A DNA stretch of 64,000 nt from HGM13233 sp900762805 (GCA_937993755.1 CALKMA010000012.1:109863-173862); one strand, 5' to 3'; shown: positions 1-8,116, numbered from the stretch's first letter. Notes: generated by a model from the sequence alone, not told the origin. Translations and numbers: made by a program.

Positions 1-1073
1 AGCTGACCGGCCCTGAATACGCCGCACGCTATGTTGAAAGGGTGCGCGCGCTGGGCATCGAGGCACTGACCGGCACCATGGTACTGTCGCTGAGCGCCGA
101 TAAAGTGGCCACCGCCATCAATCAGGAGGGTCTGCTGACCGTCCGCGCCAAGGCCGTCGTGCTGGCGATGGGGTGCCGCGAGCGTCCGCGCGGCGCTCTG
201 GTCACGCCCGGCACCCGCCCCGCCGGCATCTACACGGCCGGCACCGCTCAGAAAATGGTCAACATCATGGGCTATCTGCCCGGCCGGCGCGTCGTTATCC
301 TCGGAAGCGGCGATATCGGTCTCATCATGGCCCGCCGCTTTACGCTGGAGGGCGCCAAGGTTGAGGCCGTCGTTGAGCTGATGCCCTATTCCAGCGGCCT
401 GCAGCGCAATATCTCGCAGTGTCTTGACGATTTCGGTATCCCGCTGCTGCTCAGCCATACCGTGACCGATATCAGGGGGCGCGGGCGCGTTGAGAGCGTT
501 GTGATCGCCGAGGTCGATGCCCGCCGGCGGCCTGTTCCCGGCACCGAGCGCGAGATCGCCTGCGACACGCTGCTGCTTTCCTGCGGGCTGCTGCCGGAGA
601 CCGAGCTGGCCCGCGCCGCCGGCGTCTCCATCGACCCGGCTACCCGCGGCGCGCGCGTCGATGAAAACCTGATGACTGAGATTGACGGCATTTTCAGCTG
701 CGGCAATGTGCTGCACGTCCACGATCTTGTCGATAATGTCAGTGAGGAGTCCTACCGCGCCGGCCTCTCCGCCGCCGCGTACATCGGGGGCCGTGCCGGA
801 ACGGCGGCCGGCTGCCCCGTGCAGGGGGCCGACGGAGCCAACGGCGTCGTGCCGCAGCGGCTGACCGACCCGGCTGCCGCGCAGACCTTTATGTTCCGGC
901 CCGGCGCCGTGCTGCGCGGCGCCTCCATCGTGCTGGAGGCCGACGGCCGCCGCCTGCTCAGCCGCAGGCGGCCGGTGCTGGCCCCCGGTGAGATGGCTGA
1001 GCTGAAGGTCCCGGCCGGCACCATCCCGGCCGACGCCGGGCTTGTCACCATCCGATTGGAGAAAGCGCAATGA
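1..1073 (+). CDS. NAD(P)/FAD-dependent oxidoreductase, 5' partial
   Basis: The reading frame is open to the window edge (in-frame codons from base 3), so the N-terminal FAD-binding part lies outside. The visible part has the mid-protein NAD(P)-binding fold (VVILGSGDIGLIMARR) and a late FAD-contact segment (GIFSCGNVLHVHD), as in the two-dinucleotide-domain flavoprotein family. In Firmicutes this family is usually encoded with glycerol-3-phosphate dehydrogenase and a DUF1667 protein. The next gene is DUF1667 and overlaps by ATGA, which supports a glycerol/G3P oxidation operon in which this protein would pass electrons from the dehydrogenase. That role is inferred from context; the enzyme class is clear from sequence. 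The residues after about 260 form a short C-terminal domain I do not recognise. Confidence 0.85.
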   Translation, partial: LTGPEYAARYVERVRALGIEALTGTMVLSLSADKVATAINQEGLLTVRAKAVVLAMGCRERPRGALVTPGTRPAGIYTAGTAQKMVNIMGYLPGRRVVILGSGDIGLIMARRFTLEGAKVEAVVELMPYSSGLQRNISQCLDDFGIPLLLSHTVTDIRGRGRVESVVIAEVDARRRPVPGTEREIACDTLLLSCGLLPETELARAAGVSIDPATRGARVDENLMTEIDGIFSCGNVLHVHDLVDNVSEESYRAGLSAAAYIGGRAGTAAGCPVQGADGANGVVPQRLTDPAAAQTFMFRPGAVLRGASIVLEADGRRLLSRRRPVLAPGEMAELKVPAGTIPADAGLVTIRLEKAQ

Positions 1074-1420
1074 AAAGAGAGTTTGTCTGTATCAACTGCC
1101 CGATGGGCTGTCTGCTGACCGTAACGGGCGAGCCGGGCAGCCTCAGGATCGAGGGCTATACCTGTCCGCGCGGGCTGAGCTATGCCGAAAGCGAGGTGAC
1201 CGACCCCCGCCGCACGGTGACGGCGCTGGTTCAGGTCGAGGGGCGCCGGCAGCCGCTGTCGGTCAAGACGCTGACCCCCGTGCCCAAGGCGATGGTGGCG
1301 CAGTGCGCCGCCGCGCTCAAGCGTGTGACCGTCCGGGCGCCGATCGCCATCGGTGATATCGTGGTTGCCGACCTGTGCGGCACCGGCTGCGCCGTGGCGG
1401 CCACCGAAGAAATTGCATGA
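1070..1420 (+). CDS. DUF1667 domain-containing protein
   Basis: A 116-residue protein with an N-terminal CINCPMGC motif (residues 7-14), CPRG (about 32-35) and a late CGTGC motif, the cysteine pattern of the DUF1667 family. Members are small, probably metal- or iron-sulfur-binding partners of the glycerol-3-phosphate dehydrogenase/oxidoreductase operon. The ATG overlaps the upstream stop as ATGA, so the two are translationally coupled. The gene is followed at once by a strong terminator, so it ends the operon. The exact biochemical role of the family is not established; electron transfer is an inference. Confidence 0.85.
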   Translation: MKREFVCINCPMGCLLTVTGEPGSLRIEGYTCPRGLSYAESEVTDPRRTVTALVQVEGRRQPLSVKTLTPVPKAMVAQCAAALKRVTVRAPIAIGDIVVADLCGTGCAVAATEEIA

Positions 1421-1435
1421 GCTTTCCCGCTGTAA

Positions 1436-1475
1436 AAGGCCGGGCCGCAGCAAGGGCTGCGGCCCGGCCTTGTGT
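1436..1475 (+). terminator. Rho-independent terminator of the glycerol-type operon
   Basis: A perfect 15-bp inverted repeat (1436-1450 with 1457-1471) with a 6-nt loop. Its ends are AA/TT, and a short T-containing tail (TTGTG) follows. It sits 15 nt after the DUF1667 stop. The 160 nt from here to the convergent phosphoesterase gene show no gene. Confidence 0.8.
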
Positions 1476-1635
1476 GCTTGATCGGTTCCAACAGAGAGAT
1501 GACGCGCCGGCTCTGGCGCTCAGCGGGGATAGCTTCGGCACGCTGCCGGAATATCGACTTCGGCGTGCGGCCGCGCTTTGGCCGCGGCAGGAAGCTGCGC
1601 CGGCCCCGGCGGGGAAACCAGCCCCGTCGTCCGTG

Positions 1636-2178
1636 CTACAGCGTCCGTTCCATGAACACCTGACCGTCAAGGTCTTTCCAGATAAGGCGGCCGTCCTCCA
1701 TCGTCATATAGCTGTGGGGGCTGCCGTTCTTGGGGCTCGATACCGAGCCGGGGTTGGCGTACAGGAAATCTCCGTGGTCGGCAAAGGCCGGGATGTGCGT
1801 GTGCCCGCACAGCAGAAGGTCTCCCTTCTGAAGCGGCGGCGGGCTGTCCTCGCTGTAGTGGTGGCCGTGGGTGGCAAAGAGAATGCGGCCGCCGAGCGGC
1901 AGCACGGTATATTCGGCCATGATGGGGAAATTCACCACCATCTGATCGACCTCGGCGTCGCAGTTGCCGCGCACGCAGAGCAGCACCGGAGCCATGGGGC
2001 GCAGCAGCTCAGCAACGCGCTTTGGGGCGTAGCCGGCCGGCAGATCGTTGCGCGGGCCATGATAGAGCAGATCGCCGAGGAACAGCAGCCGGTCGGCCCC
2101 CTCGGCGGCATAGCGCGCCAGCATCCTTTCACAAAATTCAGCCGACCCGTGCAGGTCGGAGGCGATCATCCACTTCAT
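1636..2178 (-). CDS. yfcE: YfcE-family metallophosphoesterase
   Basis: A 180-residue protein with the full calcineurin-like motif set: SDLHG near the N-terminus, GDLLYHGPRN at about residues 35-44, GNCD at about 71-74, a central THGHH and GHTHIP at about 125-130. These residues bind the two metals of a phosphodiesterase. The length matches YfcE (about 180 aa), which hydrolyses phosphodiesters in vitro; the cellular substrate is not known. The ATG is preceded by AGGAGG. The gene is convergent with the upstream glycerol-type operon and has no obvious operon partner. Confidence 0.9.
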   Translation of the reverse strand: MKWMIASDLHGSAEFCERMLARYAAEGADRLLFLGDLLYHGPRNDLPAGYAPKRVAELLRPMAPVLLCVRGNCDAEVDQMVVNFPIMAEYTVLPLGGRILFATHGHHYSEDSPPPLQKGDLLLCGHTHIPAFADHGDFLYANPGSVSSPKNGSPHSYMTMEDGRLIWKDLDGQVFMERTL

Positions 2179-2557
2179 AGCGGCCTCCTGAACAGTATGC
2201 CGCTATTATAGCAGAAGCGGCCGGCTTTCACAACTGCCCGGCGAAAAAACGGTAGAAGCGGGGGCGGGGCGCGCTTTCCTGCCCTGTGCGCCGGTCGTGC
2301 CGAAAGACCCGCCGCCCCTGTTCCCGCGGTTAATACAAAAGCAGCCGCGCCCCGTCTGCCGTCGCCCTCGCCGCCGTTCGCAAAGGAAGAGGGTGACAGC
2401 ACGGAGGGGAAAATGACAAACCGCCCGCCGGAGCGGGAGCAGGCGGCACGGGGCGTCCGCGCCTTGATAGCGGGAGCTTTCGCGGGAGCTCAGGCCGCCG
2501 ATCCGTCCGTTCCTTCCGCCGCCCGGAAGAAACCTTCGGCTTTGCCGCCGCCCGCAC

Positions 2558-2585
2558 TTGACAAGGCGCGAAAACGTGGTATACT
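2558..2585 (+). promoter_or_regulatory. Sigma-A type promoter of the perR-like gene
   Basis: TTGACA (2558-2563) and TATACT (2580-2585) with 16-nt spacing, 51 nt before the ATG of the Fur/PerR-family gene. Both boxes are close to consensus. Confidence 0.75.
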
Positions 2586-2595
2586 GTTATCAGAT

Positions 2596-2612
2596 TTAAG
2601 AATTATTCCTAA
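2596..2612 (+). promoter_or_regulatory. Possible Per-box-like operator
   Basis: An imperfect AT-rich dyad centred on 2604 (GAATTATTC core, with outer TTA/TAA arms), just downstream of the -10 box. It resembles a Per box only partly (about 9 of 14 symmetric positions). Autoregulation by the PerR-like product is the natural reading but is inferred. Confidence 0.4.
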
Positions 2613-2636
2613 TTTTTAATTTGTGAGAGGACTGTC

Positions 2637-3023
2637 ATGACGCAGCATCAAAAGCTGATCCTTTCTGTCGTGCAGCGCAGCGGCAGCCATCCGACCGCCC
2701 GTGAGGTGCTGGCCATGGCGCAGCGCGAAGCGCCGTCGGTCTCCTGCTCCACCGTCTACCGCACGCTGGTGCTGCTGGCCGGGCAGAGGAAGCTGCGCCG
2801 CATCGAGGTGCCCAACGCGCCCGACCATTTTGACGGTACCCTGACCGAGCACGACCATGCGCTTTGCCCCGTCTGCGGCCGCATGGTCGATATCGAGCTG
2901 AAGGGCACGCGCGGCTTTATAGAAAACCAGATCGGCCCCATCGAGGGCTATGGCCTTGTGGTACGCCGCGTCTGCCGCGCCTGCGCGGGCGCTCACTCCG
3001 TCTGTCAGCCGACCGGCTGCTGA
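2637..3023 (+). CDS. perR: Fur-family transcriptional regulator, PerR-like
   Basis: A 128-residue Fur-superfamily repressor. The N-terminal winged-helix domain (SCSTVYRTLVLL at about 36-47) is followed by the conserved HALCPVCGRMVD segment. Two CxxC pairs (77/80 and 113/116) would form the structural zinc site typical of PerR/Fur. The next gene, 29 nt downstream, is rubrerythrin, a peroxide-reducing enzyme and common PerR target, so a peroxide-sensing role fits better than iron uptake control. The start ATG has GAGAGG upstream and a strong promoter. PerR rather than Fur or Zur is judged from length and context, not proven. Confidence 0.85.
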   Translation: MTQHQKLILSVVQRSGSHPTAREVLAMAQREAPSVSCSTVYRTLVLLAGQRKLRRIEVPNAPDHFDGTLTEHDHALCPVCGRMVDIELKGTRGFIENQIGPIEGYGLVVRRVCRACAGAHSVCQPTGC

Positions 3024-3052
3024 ATATAACTGAAGGAAAAGGAGACTACACT

Positions 3053-3586
3053 GTGGAACTGAAAGGAACCAAGACCGAGAAGAATCTGATGACTGCGTTT
3101 GCCGGCGAGAGCCAGGCCCGCAACAAGTACACCTATTTTGCCTCCGTCGCCAAGAAAGAGGGCTATGAGCAGATCGCCGAGATCTTCCTCAAGACGGCCG
3201 AAAACGAAAAAGAGCATGCCAAGCTGTGGTTCAAGGAGCTGGGCGAGCTGGGCGACACAGCCGCCAACCTGGCCGCGGCCGCTGCCGGCGAGAACTATGA
3301 GTGGACCGATATGTATGCCACCTTCGCCAAGGAGGCCGAGGAGGAGGGCTTCACGGCGCTGGCCGCCCGTTTCCGCGGCGTTGCCGCCATTGAAAAAACG
3401 CATGAGGAGCGCTACCGTGCCCTGCTCAGCAATGTTGAGATGCAGAAGGTCTTTGAAAAGTCAGAGATGACCATGTGGGAATGCCGCAACTGCGGCCATC
3501 TGGTCATGGGCAAAAAGGCCCCGGAGGTCTGCCCCGTCTGCCTGCATGCCAAGAGCTACTTTGAAGTCCGCAAGGAAAACTATTGA
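3053..3586 (+). CDS. rbr: Rubrerythrin
   Basis: A 177-residue rubrerythrin using a GTG start with AAGGAG 8 nt upstream; the longer in-frame ORF overlaps the PerR-like gene and is not credible. The ferritin-like diiron domain shows E19 (AGESQARNKY), ENEKEH at 50-55, the mid-helix glutamates EAEEEG at about 94-99 and EKTHEER at 114-120. The C-terminal rubredoxin-like centre has CRNC (144-147) and CPVC (160-163). It reduces hydrogen peroxide in the cytoplasm of anaerobes. It is cotranscribed with, and probably regulated by, the PerR-like gene. Confidence 0.95.
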   Translation: MELKGTKTEKNLMTAFAGESQARNKYTYFASVAKKEGYEQIAEIFLKTAENEKEHAKLWFKELGELGDTAANLAAAAAGENYEWTDMYATFAKEAEEEGFTALAARFRGVAAIEKTHEERYRALLSNVEMQKVFEKSEMTMWECRNCGHLVMGKKAPEVCPVCLHAKSYFEVRKENY

Positions 3587-3621
3587 GCCTTAGCCCCGAT
3601 GGGGCGATGAGCTGACCCAAA

Positions 3622-3672
3622 CGGCCCCCTGACGGCGCGGGATTCCCGCCGTCAGGGGGCCGCCGGTTTTTT
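3622..3672 (+). terminator. Rho-independent terminator after rubrerythrin
   Basis: A perfect 16-bp stem (3622-3637 with 3647-3662) with a 9-nt loop, then a six-T run at 3667-3672. The phage-derived fragment begins immediately after it, so this hairpin marks the core/insert junction. Confidence 0.9.
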
Positions 3673-3744
3673 CGGCTGCCCCTCACCAGCGCCGAGCTTG
3701 AGCAGGACAACGAGGCGTATCTTCTGACCCAGAAGCAGCGGGCG

Positions 3745-4500
3745 TTGGAACGGCAGGTGCGGAAGTACCGCACAGAGGCCGTCGCGCTTCATGCGGCGGG
3801 GCAGCCGATACCCGGAAATCTTGCAGAAAAAATCAAGGGCGCACAGGTCTCATACAAGAACTTCTGCAAAGAGAATGGGCTTGAGCAAAGACTTGCAAGA
3901 ACGACCGTTTCATGCTATAATAAGAGTGTGGCAACTGCAACGAATAAGGCGTTCAACAAGGCCGCAAAAAGCTTTTATGACGCCGCTGCCGCACGGGAAC
4001 CGGCCATTACAGCAACAGTGAAAAGGATAGCCGATGATCTCCAGCTCGATATGCCGGGCCTTGAATATCGCCTGAAATCGCTTGACCGTTTCATGGAAAA
4101 AGCAAACATCGAGGGCGGCTTTTCGCACATCAAAGATGTTGTGCGCTACACGTATTCTGCTGACGGCGACCGTCTCGTAGGCGACGCAGAAGAAGCGCTT
4201 GCGTCGTTTAAGGCAAGCGGTTATAGAGTTTCCCGCATCAACAACTACTGGCTGCAAACGCGAAACCCATATCGAGGCATAAATACCAACCTGACAGACC
4301 CGACTGGGCAAGTCTTTGAATTGCAGCTCCATACGCCGGAAAGCCTTGCCGTAAAGGAAGAAATGCATAAGCTATACGAAAAAGCGAGGGTTATCGACCG
4401 AACAAGCAGAGAATACCTTGAACTGCAAGATCAGATGGCGGATATTGCCGATAAGCTTTCACCTCCATTTGAAATTGAAAAGATAGGAGTTGCGCCATGA
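3745..4500 (+). CDS. Phage minor-capsid C-terminal fragment fused to RelA/SpoT-like toxin domain
   Basis: The frame is open upstream to the terminator at 3672, and its first residues (TQKQRALERQVRKYR, from about 3727) match the C-terminal tail of phage minor capsid protein 2. The capsid body and a normal start are missing; TTG at 3745 is only nominal. The C-terminal half looks like a (p)ppGpp-synthetase fold: RLKSLDRFMEK (109-119), IKDVVRYTY (129-137), YRGIN (176-180), FELQLHT (191-197) and H208, parallel to the R-K-S-K, D-R, Y-H and E-Q-T motifs of RelA/SpoT. Phage capsid-fused toxins with variable C-terminal effectors are known. The following 86-aa gene overlaps by ATGA like an immunity gene. 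Toxin identity is inferred from motifs and layout. Confidence 0.6.
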   Translation: MERQVRKYRTEAVALHAAGQPIPGNLAEKIKGAQVSYKNFCKENGLEQRLARTTVSCYNKSVATATNKAFNKAAKSFYDAAAAREPAITATVKRIADDLQLDMPGLEYRLKSLDRFMEKANIEGGFSHIKDVVRYTYSADGDRLVGDAEEALASFKASGYRVSRINNYWLQTRNPYRGINTNLTDPTGQVFELQLHTPESLAVKEEMHKLYEKARVIDRTSREYLELQDQMADIADKLSPPFEIEKIGVAP

Positions 4501-4757
4501 CGTTTTACAAGCTGATCAGCCGCAAGGATTATGGAACCATCGTCCGTGCGGCAGATGCAAGAAATCAAGCTGAGTTTGACAAAAAAGACAGGAAATGGTA
4601 TCGTTCTGGCGTTATGCTTCTATATTTTGCGCCTTACGATGACAACCCATATTATGACCTGTACGAGGAAATCAGCGAGGACGAAGCACGGAAAGCTGTT
4701 GAAAAGTACGGTGTCGATCTCTATGAGCCAGCAGTTTACAAGTTTGATGACAAATGA
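4497..4757 (+). CDS. Small acidic protein, probable immunity protein
   Basis: An 86-residue acidic, aromatic-rich protein (FAPYDDNPYYDLYEEIS) that I do not match to a named family. Its ATG overlaps the stop of the RelA/SpoT-like toxin domain by ATGA, and a terminator follows its stop closely. Size, charge and coupling are those of a cognate immunity protein. Its AT content matches the toxin domain more than the surrounding core genes. Function is inferred only from position. Confidence 0.5.
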   Translation: MTFYKLISRKDYGTIVRAADARNQAEFDKKDRKWYRSGVMLLYFAPYDDNPYYDLYEEISEDEARKAVEKYGVDLYEPAVYKFDDK

Positions 4758-4769
4758 ACCGCTCACCCA

Positions 4770-4800
4770 AACCACCACCCACAGTGGGCGGTGGTTTTCT
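4770..4800 (+). terminator. Terminator after the toxin/immunity pair
   Basis: A G+C-rich inverted repeat (about 4770-4781 with 4785-4796, one mismatch) followed by TTTTCT. It begins 12 nt after the stop of the presumed immunity gene. Confidence 0.7.
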
Positions 4801-4822
4801 CATGCCCCGAAAGGAGGCCGGC

Positions 4823-4978
4823 ATGGACGACCTGAGCGACACCTACACCGCCATTCTGCGGGAGCTTGCCGAGCGCAGGGACGAGCTTGTCACCCATTGC
4901 AGGGGCGAGGGCTATTCCGGCCTCGACATCCACATCAGCCGGCTTTCCCTCACGGATAAAGCTTGCGATGAACAGTGA
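4823..4978 (+). CDS. Small phage-type hypothetical protein
   Basis: A 51-residue ORF (MDDLSDTYTAILRELAERR...) starting at an ATG with AAAGGAGG 5 nt upstream. I do not recognise a family. It looks like a helical small protein of the kind found near phage structural genes and may belong to the same phage scrap. An imperfect hairpin (about 4980-5036, AACCGCC.../...GGCGGTT then TTTTCTTTTA) follows as a likely terminator. The remaining 160 nt up to the next gene show nothing recognisable. Confidence 0.4.
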   Translation: MDDLSDTYTAILRELAERRDELVTHCRGEGYSGLDIHISRLSLTDKACDEQ

Positions 4979-4979
4979 A

Positions 4980-5040
4980 AAACCGCCGGGCGTCAGAGAT
5001 GGCAGGAGCTGCCGTCAACGCGCCGGGCGGTTTTCTTTTA
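4980..5040 (+). terminator. Likely terminator closing the phage-derived segment
   Basis: About 12 bp of complementary arms (4980-4991 with 5021-5033, one mismatch) around a roughly 30-nt loop, then a TTTTCTTTTA tract. The long loop lowers confidence. Confidence 0.5.
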
Positions 5041-5200
5041 TATGGGGGCAGTGCGCAGACGGCCCGCCGCTCAGGGGTGCGTGGCGCGGGAGAAGCGCAG
5101 CGTGCGCGGGCTGTTTTCCGCCGTCACTGTCGGGACACGGCCGGCGCCGCGCCGGATGCGTTCCGGCCGGCTGCGGCTTTTGCGCCGCTCGCCCGGCGGC

Positions 5201-6199
5201 TCAGATAAATTCCGCGCCGGTCACCTTGGGCAGCAGCCCGATCTTATCGGGGCAGAATTCGGGCATCTGGTAGATGTCGTGGCCGGGGTAGTCGTTGCCC
5301 TCGACCAGCACCGGGCCGTCAGGCGTGAAAGCGATATCCCAGCCGACATAGCGCACCTGAGGCACCACGCGCGCCGCCCGCCGGCAGGTGTCAAGCGCCT
5401 GTTCCCAGCAGGGCAGCTGAAAGCCCTTGATGACGGTCCCCGTCATGGGGTGTGTAACATAGAGGTTTTTAGCCTTGTCCATGGCGTTGAAGCGCACGAT
5501 GCCCGACCTTTCATCGACCGGCGAGCACATCCCCTGCGAGTTGAAATTGTCCACCACGCGGCCGCCGTTGCCGATGCGCAGGAAGGTGGTGATGACGGCG
5601 ACCTTGTCGGCCTTGTCGTCATACATCGTCACAACGCGCAGCGTGTTGATGGAGCAGGGGTACAGCTCGTTGAGCTTTTCGTGCTGCCGGATGACCTCCT
5701 CCAGCACAAGCTGGCCGGTGCCCATCAGGTGGTCATACAGCTCGGCGGGGTCACGTCCGGCGGCGTCAAGCTTTTCGATGCCCTTGCCGCAGGAGCCGGA
5801 GCGCGGCTTGGCCATAAAGACGGGGTGCTTTTTCCAGAAGCGCGCGGCCTCCTCGCGGTTGCTGCCGTCAAGGGTGATGGTGTCGCGCCCCAGAAAATCG
5901 CGGAACCTTGCGTTGAATTCATCCTTGTTTTCAAAAATATGGCGATAGGCCGGGTCGTTCATGCTGCGGATATAATTGTTGTTGATGTTGCGCGTCAGGA
6001 TGGTGGCGCGCTGCCTGGCGTTCATGTTGTACATTTCAAAGAGGTCGTAGTCCATGTAGCCGGCGCCGTACCGCAGCCCGCAGAGCACCATGTCGTAGAA
6101 CACGGCCGGCCGCGACCGGCCGGTCCTGGCCGCGATCGACCTGACCTTTTCCATCATCACCTTTTTATTCATCCGTTTGATGTAGCCGAGCAGTCCCAT
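5201..6199 (-). CDS. ATP-grasp protein, sugar-transfer-associated type
   Basis: A 332-residue protein with ATP-grasp features: a lysine-containing nucleotide segment (VFMAKPRSGSCGKGIEKL at about 130-148), VLEEVI at about 170, a central SINTLRVVT segment and a C-terminal metal/ATP site (YVGWDIAFTPDGPVLVEGN). This matches the sugar-transfer-associated ATP-grasp family, often linked to polysaccharide or cell-surface synthesis. The start at 6199 has GGGAGGGCG upstream; a longer frame extends into the divergent promoter region and is rejected. It is divergent from spoIIGA. The substrate cannot be told from sequence. Confidence 0.75.
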   Translation of the reverse strand: MGLLGYIKRMNKKVMMEKVRSIAARTGRSRPAVFYDMVLCGLRYGAGYMDYDLFEMYNMNARQRATILTRNINNNYIRSMNDPAYRHIFENKDEFNARFRDFLGRDTITLDGSNREEAARFWKKHPVFMAKPRSGSCGKGIEKLDAAGRDPAELYDHLMGTGQLVLEEVIRQHEKLNELYPCSINTLRVVTMYDDKADKVAVITTFLRIGNGGRVVDNFNSQGMCSPVDERSGIVRFNAMDKAKNLYVTHPMTGTVIKGFQLPCWEQALDTCRRAARVVPQVRYVGWDIAFTPDGPVLVEGNDYPGHDIYQMPEFCPDKIGLLPKVTGAEFI

Positions 6200-6257
6200 A
6201 GCGCCCTCCCAAAATATCTTATAGAATAGTATACCAACTTTCCCCGCCGTTAGCAAC

Positions 6258-6295
6258 CGACACCCGACACAATTTTCATAACGGCACTGACAAAA
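6258..6295 (-). promoter_or_regulatory. Possible Spo0A boxes upstream of spoIIGA
   Basis: Two TGTCGG repeats (minus strand, 6258-6270) and a TTTGTCAGT (minus strand, about 6286-6294) resemble degenerate 0A boxes (consensus TTTGTCRAA). The spoIIG operon is Spo0A-activated in Bacillus, so the placement is expected. The matches are partial and this is inferred. Confidence 0.3.
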
Positions 6296-6302
6296 TAATA
6301 GA

Positions 6303-7193
6303 ATGAAAGGGCAGGAGCCGCAAAGGGAGGGGATCGGCATCAGGATTTTTTATCTCGACCTGTTTTTCGCCGTGGAGCTGCTGGTCGATTTTTTTCTTAT
6401 CCTGGCGGCGGCGCTGCTGGCCGGCCGGGAGATCAGGCGGCTGCGTTTTTTGGGCGCGGCGGCACTGTCGGCGGCGCTGTCGGCCGTCATCCTATTCCCG
6501 CCGCTTGGGACCCTGCCGCTGCTGGCTGTCAAGCTGCTGACGCTGGCGGCCGTTACGGGGGCGGCCTTCGGCTTTCGCCCAGTCCGCGCCTTTCTGCGGG
6601 CGGCCGTCTGTCTGTTGGCTGCCACGGCGCTGTTCGGCGGGTGTGTCTATGCACTGTCGGCCGCTGTCAGCGCGCCGGTGCTGGTACACAACATGACCTA
6701 TTATTTCGGCGGCACGCCGCTGCTGCTGATCGGGGCGGTGACGGCCGTGTACTTCTGCGTGCGGCTGGTGCTGCTGCGGCTGGGGCGGCGGCTGCCGCAG
6801 CGCGGCGCCGTGCGGCTGGCCGCTGTCAGCGGGGCGGGCGAAAGGGCCTTTTCGGCCTTTGTCGATACGGGAAACCGACTCATTGACGGTCTCAGCGGAC
6901 GCCCGGTGGTGGTGCTGTCGCCCGATACGGCCGCCTCGGTGCTGCCGGATGACTGCCTGCGGGCGGCGGAGGACTGGCGCGCCGGCCGCCCGCCCGGCCG
7001 CCCCTTCGTGCTCATCCCCTGTGAAACGGTGGCGGGCGACGGTCTGCTGATCGGCTTTCCCGATATCCGCATCGACCGCTTGGACCGCGGCGGCCGCGTC
7101 CCCACCGGCTGGCTGGCCGCCGCTGCGCCGCGCGGGACGTTCGGGGCGCTGATCGGTGAGGAGGCTGTCAAAAATCTGGGAGGTAAAGAATGA
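6303..7193 (+). CDS. spoIIGA: Sigma-E processing peptidase SpoIIGA
   Basis: A 296-residue protein. About five hydrophobic helices occupy residues 15-160, followed by a soluble domain with the aspartic-protease motif DTGN at 188-191 (AFVDTGNRLID). This is the SpoIIGA arrangement: a membrane protease in the sporulation septum that activates pro-sigma-E on the mother-cell side. The gene overlaps sigE (ATGATG across its TGA), the usual operon. The ATG at 6303 is the first in frame; GGGAGGGG lies inside it, so a shorter start at a non-ATG codon near 6338 (before the helix FYLDLFFAVE) is possible. Confidence 0.9.
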   Translation: MKGQEPQREGIGIRIFYLDLFFAVELLVDFFLILAAALLAGREIRRLRFLGAAALSAALSAVILFPPLGTLPLLAVKLLTLAAVTGAAFGFRPVRAFLRAAVCLLAATALFGGCVYALSAAVSAPVLVHNMTYYFGGTPLLLIGAVTAVYFCVRLVLLRLGRRLPQRGAVRLAAVSGAGERAFSAFVDTGNRLIDGLSGRPVVVLSPDTAASVLPDDCLRAAEDWRAGRPPGRPFVLIPCETVAGDGLLIGFPDIRIDRLDRGGRVPTGWLAAAAPRGTFGALIGEEAVKNLGGKE

Positions 7194-7900
7194 TGAAACG
7201 CCTGAAAAATGCGGCGGATCGGCTTATACGGTTGATTTTCCGTCCCAAAAGGGAGATAATGTATATCAACGGGCCGGAAAACCTGCCGCCGCCCATCCCC
7301 AAGGAGCAGGAGACCGAGATCTTTGCGCGGCTGGCCGCCGGCGACGGGGCGGCGCGCGAGCTGCTGATCACCCATAACCTGCGGCTGGTCGTGTACATAG
7401 CCAAAAAGTTCGAAAATACCGGTGTCGGCATCGAGGATCTTATTTCGATCGGCACGGTGGGGCTGATCAAGGCCGTCGGGACGTTCTGCCCAGACAAGAA
7501 TATCAAGCTGGCGACCTACGCCTCACGCTGCATCGAGAATGAGATCCTGATGTACCTGCGCAAAACCTCCAACCGGCGGCAGGAGCTTTCGATAGACGAG
7601 CCGCTCAGCGCCGACCCGGATGGCAACGAGCTGATGCTGTCGGACATCATCGGCACCGAAAGCGACAGCATCTACCGGGGCATCGAGCAGGAGAGCGAGA
7701 ACCGCGTGCTGGCTGCCGCTGTCAGCCGGCTGGGCAGCCGCGAGCGCGAGATCATCGAGCTGCGCTTCGGCCTTTTCGGCCGGCGCGAGCACACCCAGAA
7801 AGAGGTGGCCGACCGCATCGGCATCTCGCAGTCGTATATTTCGCGGCTTGAAAAGCGCATCATCCGCAAGCTGCGGGTCAGCATCGAGGCACAGCTCTGA
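7190..7900 (+). CDS. sigE: RNA polymerase sporulation sigma factor SigE
   Basis: A 236-residue sigma-70 family protein. Region 2 is clear (ELLITHNLRLVVYIAKKF, then DLISIGTVGLIKAV), and region 4 ends in a helix-turn-helix (TQKEVADRIGISQSYISRLEKR). The N-terminal 25-30 residues before INGPENLPPPI are hydrophobic/basic like the pro-sequence removed by SpoIIGA. The start overlaps the spoIIGA stop. In most spore-formers sigG follows directly; here it does not, and an ABC exporter operon begins 262 nt downstream. It drives early mother-cell sporulation genes. Confidence 0.93.
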   Translation: MMKRLKNAADRLIRLIFRPKREIMYINGPENLPPPIPKEQETEIFARLAAGDGAARELLITHNLRLVVYIAKKFENTGVGIEDLISIGTVGLIKAVGTFCPDKNIKLATYASRCIENEILMYLRKTSNRRQELSIDEPLSADPDGNELMLSDIIGTESDSIYRGIEQESENRVLAAAVSRLGSREREIIELRFGLFGRREHTQKEVADRIGISQSYISRLEKRIIRKLRVSIEAQL

Positions 7901-8110
7901 CGCGCCGGCGGGGGGCGGATGCCGCGGAGGCTTGACGGCAACGGCTGCCCAAAGGCCCTGACACGCCGGCAGGGCAGAGATGAACGGCAGCGGAAGAGCG
8001 TGCCGCCCGTCGGTGTCCGCTTCCGCGCGGCTTTTTCCGCGTTGGCAGCCGCCTGTGCCCGAAAAAGGCGGAATTCAGCCGCCGTTCACGCAATGTTCAA
8101 ACATGGCCGC

Positions 8111-8116
8111 TATAAT
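8111..8116 (+). promoter_or_regulatory. -10 box of the Gld-like ABC operon promoter
   Basis: A consensus TATAAT at 8111-8116, 46 nt before the ATPase ATG. No good -35 lies at normal spacing (TTCACG at 8085 is 20 nt away), so only the -10 is claimed. The rest of the 262-nt gap after sigE holds no gene. Confidence 0.45.

Larger units (their letters stand above)
2179..2636. other. Intergenic region between divergent yfcE-like and perR-like genes
   Basis: About 460 nt with no convincing ORF on either strand; frames open here have atypical composition and no ribosome binding site. The right third holds the PerR-like gene promoter and a possible operator, listed separately. Confidence 0.6.

Noticed and set aside
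5042..6229. Plus-strand 395-codon ORF opposite the ATP-grasp gene
   Set aside because: It is antisense to a gene with clear ATP-grasp motifs and has no start signal.
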